A stretch of DNA of 64,000 nt from the NCBI RefSeq assembly GCF_038002345.1, contig NZ_JBBOCJ010000001.1, positions 3,224,001 to 3,288,000 of the forward strand. The letters are read 5' to 3'. Source of the stretch: Paenibacillus sp. FSL M7-0420 (GTDB lineage: Bacteria > Bacillota > Bacilli > Paenibacillales > Paenibacillaceae). Shown here piece after piece: positions 60,066 to 64,000 of this stretch. Both the position numbers and the translations under genes were made by a program. The notes under the pieces were generated by a model. That model was given only the letters and a program-made list of their open reading frames with translations. It was not told the DNA's origin and made no database searches. Within the stretch, counting starts at the first letter, position 1; each line of letters starts with the position of its first letter.

Positions 60066-61154
60066 ATGTCGCTGCCGTGGTTCATTGCAAGCACCTTCAT
60101 CCTGCTGGTCCTGATCTCGCTGGTCTATGACCGGAATGCGCTGAAGAAGGTCAGCTATACCCGTTACTTCTCTGCCAAAGCGGTGTACGCCGGTGAGCAG
60201 GTAGAGATGGTTGAGGAAATCATGAACAAGAAGCTGCTGCCGCTGCCGTGGCTGCGGCTGGAATCCAGCATAGCTAAGGGGCTTGAATTCGGTAACCAGG
60301 AGAATCTGGGCATCAGCAGCGGAGAGATTTCCCAGAATCATGTCAGCCTGTTCTTCCTGAGGTCTTTCCGCCAGATCAAACGGCGGCATCATATCACTTG
60401 CAGGGAGCGGGGGCTGTTCGTCCTGGAGACGGCAACCATGACTACCGGCGATCTGTTCGGACTGAGCCGCAGCGCCAAGACCTTCCCGCTTCATCTGGAG
60501 CTGCTGGTCTACCCCGGATTGCTGCGTTTCCATGACCTTCCGTTGCCGGTTCACAGCTGGCTTGGAGAGCTGCCGGTCAAGCGCTGGATTGTCGAAGATC
60601 CGTTCCTGACCGCCGGTACAAGAGAATACAGCGCCGGGGATTCTCTGGCGAGCATTAACTGGAAGGCGACAGCCCGTACGGGAAGTATGCAGGTGCATCA
60701 AAAGGATTACACCGCCGATTCCCGGCTGGTCATCTGCCTGAACGTGGAGACGAGCGAGTCCATGTGGAGAACGGTTACCGATGTGCAGCGAATAGAGCTG
60801 GGAATCCGCTATGCGGCAACTGTAGCCGAGTATGCGATCAGCCACGGTATTGAGGTCCGGCTGCTCAGCAATGGAAGACTGGAGGGGAGCGGGGCGAGAG
60901 ATTCGGTGGACACCTGGTCCATTGTTCATACCGAGGAGTTCCTTGGCCTGCTGGCCAGACTGAATCTGGACCGGACCGTGCCGATGAGCAGGCTGATGGA
61001 GATTGAAGCGGACAAGGGTGAGGCAGATAAGGATTATCTGATCATTACCTGTCACCGGGGGGCAGAGCTGCAGCTGGCAGCTTCAGGCTTAAGCTTCCTC
61101 GGAAACGGTGTAGAGTGGCTGGATATTCCTTCTGAAGGGGGCGGTGAGCTATGA
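60066..61154 (+). CDS. DUF58 protein
   Basis: 362 residues. An N-terminal TM helix (WFIASTFILLVLISLVYDRN) is followed by a beta-rich region and the DUF58 signature FLTAGTREYSAGDSLASINW then KATARTGSMQVHQKDYTADS. The C-terminal part is a degenerate VWA fold. Works with the MoxR ATPase, probably on an envelope or secretion-linked process. ATGA overlap with the next gene. Confidence 0.87.
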   Translation: MSLPWFIASTFILLVLISLVYDRNALKKVSYTRYFSAKAVYAGEQVEMVEEIMNKKLLPLPWLRLESSIAKGLEFGNQENLGISSGEISQNHVSLFFLRSFRQIKRRHHITCRERGLFVLETATMTTGDLFGLSRSAKTFPLHLELLVYPGLLRFHDLPLPVHSWLGELPVKRWIVEDPFLTAGTREYSAGDSLASINWKATARTGSMQVHQKDYTADSRLVICLNVETSESMWRTVTDVQRIELGIRYAATVAEYAISHGIEVRLLSNGRLEGSGARDSVDTWSIVHTEEFLGLLARLNLDRTVPMSRLMEIEADKGEADKDYLIITCHRGAELQLAASGLSFLGNGVEWLDIPSEGGGEL

Positions 61155-62482
61155 CTTCCCGAATCCCGGATGCCTTCAAAGAAAATTACGCCATATGGAT
61201 GGCAGCCTTCATCGAATGGCTGCTGCTGCTCCCGGTATGGCTGGTGCTCCAGACTTATTTCCAGCCGGAGGCCGAGGCGCTGCGCTGGATCTATCTGCTG
61301 CCGGTACTGGCCGCAGCCGGTGTGCTGCTGCGGGAGAAGTGCAACCGCCGCTGGAAGCAGCTGCTCGCGGCGCTGGTTCTCGGAGCTATATCAGCGGCGT
61401 TAACCGGTACGCTGACACTTATGGGTCTTCCGCTGGCAGCCGGAGCGGCAGTGTCTGCCTTCCTTGGCATGACAGCAGCCACACGGGTGAACCGGCTGTG
61501 GCTGTATATCAGCGGGATCATGCTGTATTTTGTCGCTTCGATTGCCTTCTCGCGCATCCCCGGTCTCCAGCCGAGTGCACCGGTGCTCACCTGGAGCGGC
61601 AGCTTGTGCCTGATCCTGGCACTGCTCGCTACGAACAGCACCCACCTGCGTTATAGCTCCTTGAACGGAGGTGCAGGAAATCTGCCTCAAGGACTGCGGC
61701 GGCATAACCGGATGTTCGTAATCGGCTTCATTATCCTGGCAGCACTGCTTGCAGCGGGGGGCGGTAGGGCGGTTGGGATGCTGCTGTGGAATATGACACG
61801 GGCATTCTTTGCCTGGCTCAGCCGGTTATCCTCCGGTTCCGAGGAGGCACCGCCAGCAGAAGCTCTGCCTGAGGCCATCCCTCCCATGCCGGCAGCGGAG
61901 CCGGGGGAGCCTGGCTTGTTGTCGATGATTTTAAATATAGGCTTCTATATTCTTGGTGCGGCAGCCATTCTTGCCCTGATGTATTTTATTCTGCGTTGGT
62001 TGTACAGAAATACAGGAGGTATCCTGCGCAGAGCGATGGACAGGCTGCTGTCCCTGCTGCGCAGAGACACACCTGCGGCTGCGGGGTATCAGGATGAGGA
62101 GACCAGCCTGTTCAACTGGGAGCAGACGGTCCAGGATTTCCGGCAATACGTGCGTTCCAAGCTGACACCAGCCAGCCGCCGGGACCGCTGGGAGGGGATG
62201 GACGGCAGCCGCGAGCGCATCCGCTGGCTCTACCGGCACTGGCTGCGGGCCAGACATGCGGAAGGGTATGAGGTGAAGCCCTACCTGACCCCGCAGGAGA
62301 CAGCCGCCGATGTAGCCGCCTGGTCGCAAGGCCAGAAGCGCTCAAGCAAACACTCTGGCGGAGATGCCTCTGCCAATGACCGGCTGCTCGGCCTGTATAA
62401 CAAGGCCCGCTATACGGAGGAGGAGCTGATTGAACTTACTGCCGCTGAGGCGGCAGCGCTTAAGGAGCAGTTGAAGCTGTAG
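61151..62482 (+). CDS. DUF4129-domain membrane protein
   Basis: 443 residues. About six N-terminal TM helices (15-170), a further TM near 185, a Pro/Glu-rich linker (SSGSEEAPPAEALPEAIPPM), a TM at about 260, and a C-terminal cytoplasmic DUF4129-like domain (VQDFRQYVRSKLTPASRRDR, IRWLYRHWLRARHAEGYEVK, LYNKARYTEEELIELTAAEA). In relatives this is followed by, or fused to, a transglutaminase domain; no such gene follows here before the convergent azlD. Confidence 0.78.
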   Translation: MTSRIPDAFKENYAIWMAAFIEWLLLLPVWLVLQTYFQPEAEALRWIYLLPVLAAAGVLLREKCNRRWKQLLAALVLGAISAALTGTLTLMGLPLAAGAAVSAFLGMTAATRVNRLWLYISGIMLYFVASIAFSRIPGLQPSAPVLTWSGSLCLILALLATNSTHLRYSSLNGGAGNLPQGLRRHNRMFVIGFIILAALLAAGGGRAVGMLLWNMTRAFFAWLSRLSSGSEEAPPAEALPEAIPPMPAAEPGEPGLLSMILNIGFYILGAAAILALMYFILRWLYRNTGGILRRAMDRLLSLLRRDTPAAAGYQDEETSLFNWEQTVQDFRQYVRSKLTPASRRDRWEGMDGSRERIRWLYRHWLRARHAEGYEVKPYLTPQETAADVAAWSQGQKRSSKHSGGDASANDRLLGLYNKARYTEEELIELTAAEAAALKEQLKL

Positions 62483-62593
62483 CAGCTTCATTACGTTCAG
62501 CGAATATTGGGAAGGAGCAGCAGCTGTGACTACTTATCTGCGCGCTAATTCCGTAGCCTGAATGTGATCGTACAGCGTATCCAGTGGACAGGG

Positions 62594-62920
62594 TCAGAAC
62601 AGCAGACGCAGCAGCATCAGTGTCACAATACCGGTCAATACGGTAGCCAGCAGGCTGCGGGTCTTGACGGCTACCCAGAAGGTGGGGAGGGCGGCGATTA
62701 GCTCCACATTGGTGGACAGGGCTGCGAACCTGCCGCCGGTTACGAGCAGCTCTTGGGCAACCAGTGCAGCCATGACAGCAATCGGCACATAGCTTAGCCA
62801 GCGCATGCCCCATTCCGGGATAGCGATCCGGCTCAGCAGCATCAGCGGAAGGACACGCGGAATGAAGGTGACGAGGGCGGCTCCGAGAATGATTACAGCA
62901 ATATCGAGTCTTATTTCCAT
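62594..62920 (-). CDS. azlD: AzlD-like branched-chain amino acid export subunit
   Basis: 108 residues from the ATG at 62920, preceded by GGAG inside the end of azlC. Three to four TM helices: DIAVIILGAALVTFIPRVLP, LSYVPIAVMAALVAQELLV and the ending LATVLTGIVTLMLLRLLF. Overlaps azlC by 10 nt. Partner of AzlC in exporting branched-chain amino acids or analogues. Confidence 0.88.
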   Translation of the reverse strand: MEIRLDIAVIILGAALVTFIPRVLPLMLLSRIAIPEWGMRWLSYVPIAVMAALVAQELLVTGGRFAALSTNVELIAALPTFWVAVKTRSLLATVLTGIVTLMLLRLLF

Positions 62921-63675
62921 TGTTCCATCACGACTCCAATCGTTGAGGCTACCAGCGCAGCAGCTATGACGCCCATGCTGGGCGACCACAGCACAGAGAC
63001 GAGTACGGCAACAACAACAGCCGCTAAGCCGACAGTGATATCCAGTCTATACTTGCGCCGTCCCATAATGGTCAGGACCAGCAGCCCGATGAACATAGCC
63101 GGCAAGGCGAAATCCAGTCCCCACTTCTCGGGGCTGGATATCCATTGGCCGAGAATAGCGCCGGCGATATTGGCCAGGAACCAGTTCAGATAAGCGGTAA
63201 TATTCAGGCCGTGCATCCATCTCTCGCTGATCTGCTTCCTTGCGGCGCTCTTCTGAATGGCTACGCCGAAGGTCTCATCTGTGAGCAGTGAGCCGATCAG
63301 CAGGTTGCGCAGCGGGGTCAGGTGGCGGAAGTAAGGCGACAATGCTGCGCTTAACAGCAGATGCCGCAGGTTAACCAGCAGAATCGTAATGACAATACCG
63401 GAGGCGCTGCTCCCGGCGGCAATCATGCCAGCGGCAATGAACTGGGCCGAACCGGCGTACAGGATGATGGAGATCATGGCGATTTCGGCAAGGGTCAGCC
63501 CCGCTGTTTTCTCCACAACGCCTGCGGCGAACCCGATGCTTAAGTATCCGAGCAGAGTGGGGAGGCAGTCCTTGACCCCTTGCCAGAACGTTTCGCTGCA
63601 CTCCGGCACACTTGGGCTATCTGTAACCAGGCTGCCGCCGGATAGCGGCTCCTGATGGATGGATTCTGGCTTCAT
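62911..63675 (-). CDS. azlC: AzlC-like branched-chain amino acid export permease
   Basis: 254 residues from the ATG at 63675, 7 nt after AAGGAG. Signature FWQGVKDCLPTLLGYLSIGF near the N-terminus, AGSAQFIAAGMIAAGSSASG, VNLRHLLLSAALSPYFRHL and TDETFGVAI. Large subunit of the AzlCD exporter. No regulator (Lrp/AzlB type) is next to it in the window. Confidence 0.9.
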   Translation of the reverse strand: MKPESIHQEPLSGGSLVTDSPSVPECSETFWQGVKDCLPTLLGYLSIGFAAGVVEKTAGLTLAEIAMISIILYAGSAQFIAAGMIAAGSSASGIVITILLVNLRHLLLSAALSPYFRHLTPLRNLLIGSLLTDETFGVAIQKSAARKQISERWMHGLNITAYLNWFLANIAGAILGQWISSPEKWGLDFALPAMFIGLLVLTIMGRRKYRLDITVGLAAVVVAVLVSVLWSPSMGVIAAALVASTIGVVMEQWK

Positions 63676-63795
63676 AGGCATGCTCCTTCTGGGTCATGGA
63701 ATAACGGCTGGTATCAGACCTTAACGAGCCAGCGCCCCATTTCCGCAGCAGTCCTTCGGATGCTGTAGGCGCTGGAACGCTAGCAACTGCATTTA

Positions 63796-63960
63796 GTACA
63801 ATGGAATGCTGTAAAAAAGGCTTCGAAATAGAATCTATTGTATTCTGTACAATGGAATGTTGAAAAAAGGCCGTTTTTCACTTAAAACACAACATTCTAC
63901 GGTATGAAATACAATAGAATCTCATTTTACGGTCAGCAATGCGGTTTCTATTGCAGGAAA
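63796..63960. repeat. Second 51-bp-period repeat family with inverted segments
   Basis: GTACAATGGAATGCTGTAAA starts at 63796 and recurs as GTACAATGGAATGTTGAAAA at 63847, a step of exactly 51 bp. ATAGAATCTATTGTATT (about 63829-63845) recurs inverted as AATACAATAGAATCT (63909-63923), and GAATGTTG recurs inverted as CAACATTC (63891-63898). The sequence differs from the 37091 and 46587 repeats but has the same period and palindromic design. It fills the 325-bp end of the window, in which I see no gene. Confidence 0.75.
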
Positions 63961-64000
63961 TACAATATGCTACTTGAATGTAAGAGTAGAAGTCGGCAAC

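Noticed and set aside
59322..61055. 577-codon minus-strand frame opposite the MoxR and DUF58 genes
   Set aside because: Antisense to two well-supported overlapping genes with recognisable motifs; His/Gln-rich composition typical of shadow frames in GC-rich DNA.

Overview
The window looks like the chromosome of a spore-forming, moderately GC-rich member of the Bacillota, most likely Paenibacillus or a close relative. The grounds are spore germination genes in A-C-B order, a YteA-type protein, GlcT/PtsG sugar uptake, stalk-domain secreted proteins, frequent TTG/GTG starts with strong AAGGAGG ribosome sites, and a homologue of the Bacillus replication terminator protein RTP. I named no species. 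All calls come from reading the sequence; family comparisons are from memory.

Layout. 1-6 kb: a MarR-paiA pair, rtp with an unusual repeat-rich 5' region, yteA, a DivIVA-domain gene and a large hybrid histidine kinase. 6-11.3 kb: an AT-rich, leftward six-gene cluster that I read as an undescribed glycocin (S-glycosylated bacteriocin) locus of the sublancin type: 56-residue precursor, C39-peptidase ABC exporter, thioredoxin-like BdbA, SunS-like glycosyltransferase, DsbA-like BdbD and a DsbB-like protein that has lost one CXXC cysteine. 11.6-14.7 kb: glcT, EIIA-Glc and ptsG behind an RNA antiterminator/terminator leader placed upstream of glcT itself. 15.2 kb: a very small protein that is about 42 percent methionine. 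17-25 kb: an ECF sigma/anti-sigma/ABC operon, an HxlR regulator divergent from a stand-alone GTP cyclohydrolase II, and a three-gene ABC-2 exporter. 25-37 kb: ROK kinase, epimerase, two TetR/14-TM MFS efflux pairs, and between them a PadR + HAAS-FtsW pair, a VanX-like dipeptidase and a stalk protein. 37-46.5 kb: a 51-bp tandem palindromic repeat, DMT transporter/LysR, and a regulator divergent from an operon of M20 deacylase, two tandem 6-oxocamphor-hydrolase-like enzymes and a one-chain L-serine dehydratase. 46.6-48.3 kb: an IS110-family element inserted in the centre of one unit of the same 51-bp repeat. 48.3-53.5 kb: an AraC-regulated sugar pair, and an AraC regulator fused in frame to an iron-siderophore binding lipoprotein across a perfect Fur box. 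53.5-59 kb: a methyltransferase remnant, a sigma-G-type DUF1657 gene, a DUF421 gene and a gerA-gerC-gerB operon with a sigma-G-type promoter. 59-63.7 kb: MoxR/DUF58/DUF4129 operon and azlCD. The right end carries a second 51-bp-period repeat family.

The strongest candidates for something new are the glycocin locus (precursor at 11105-11275), the 51-bp repeat with its IS110 insertion, the RTP homologue with its flanking repeats, the acylase/retro-Claisenase/serine-dehydratase operon with direct-repeat operators, and the Met-rich microprotein.
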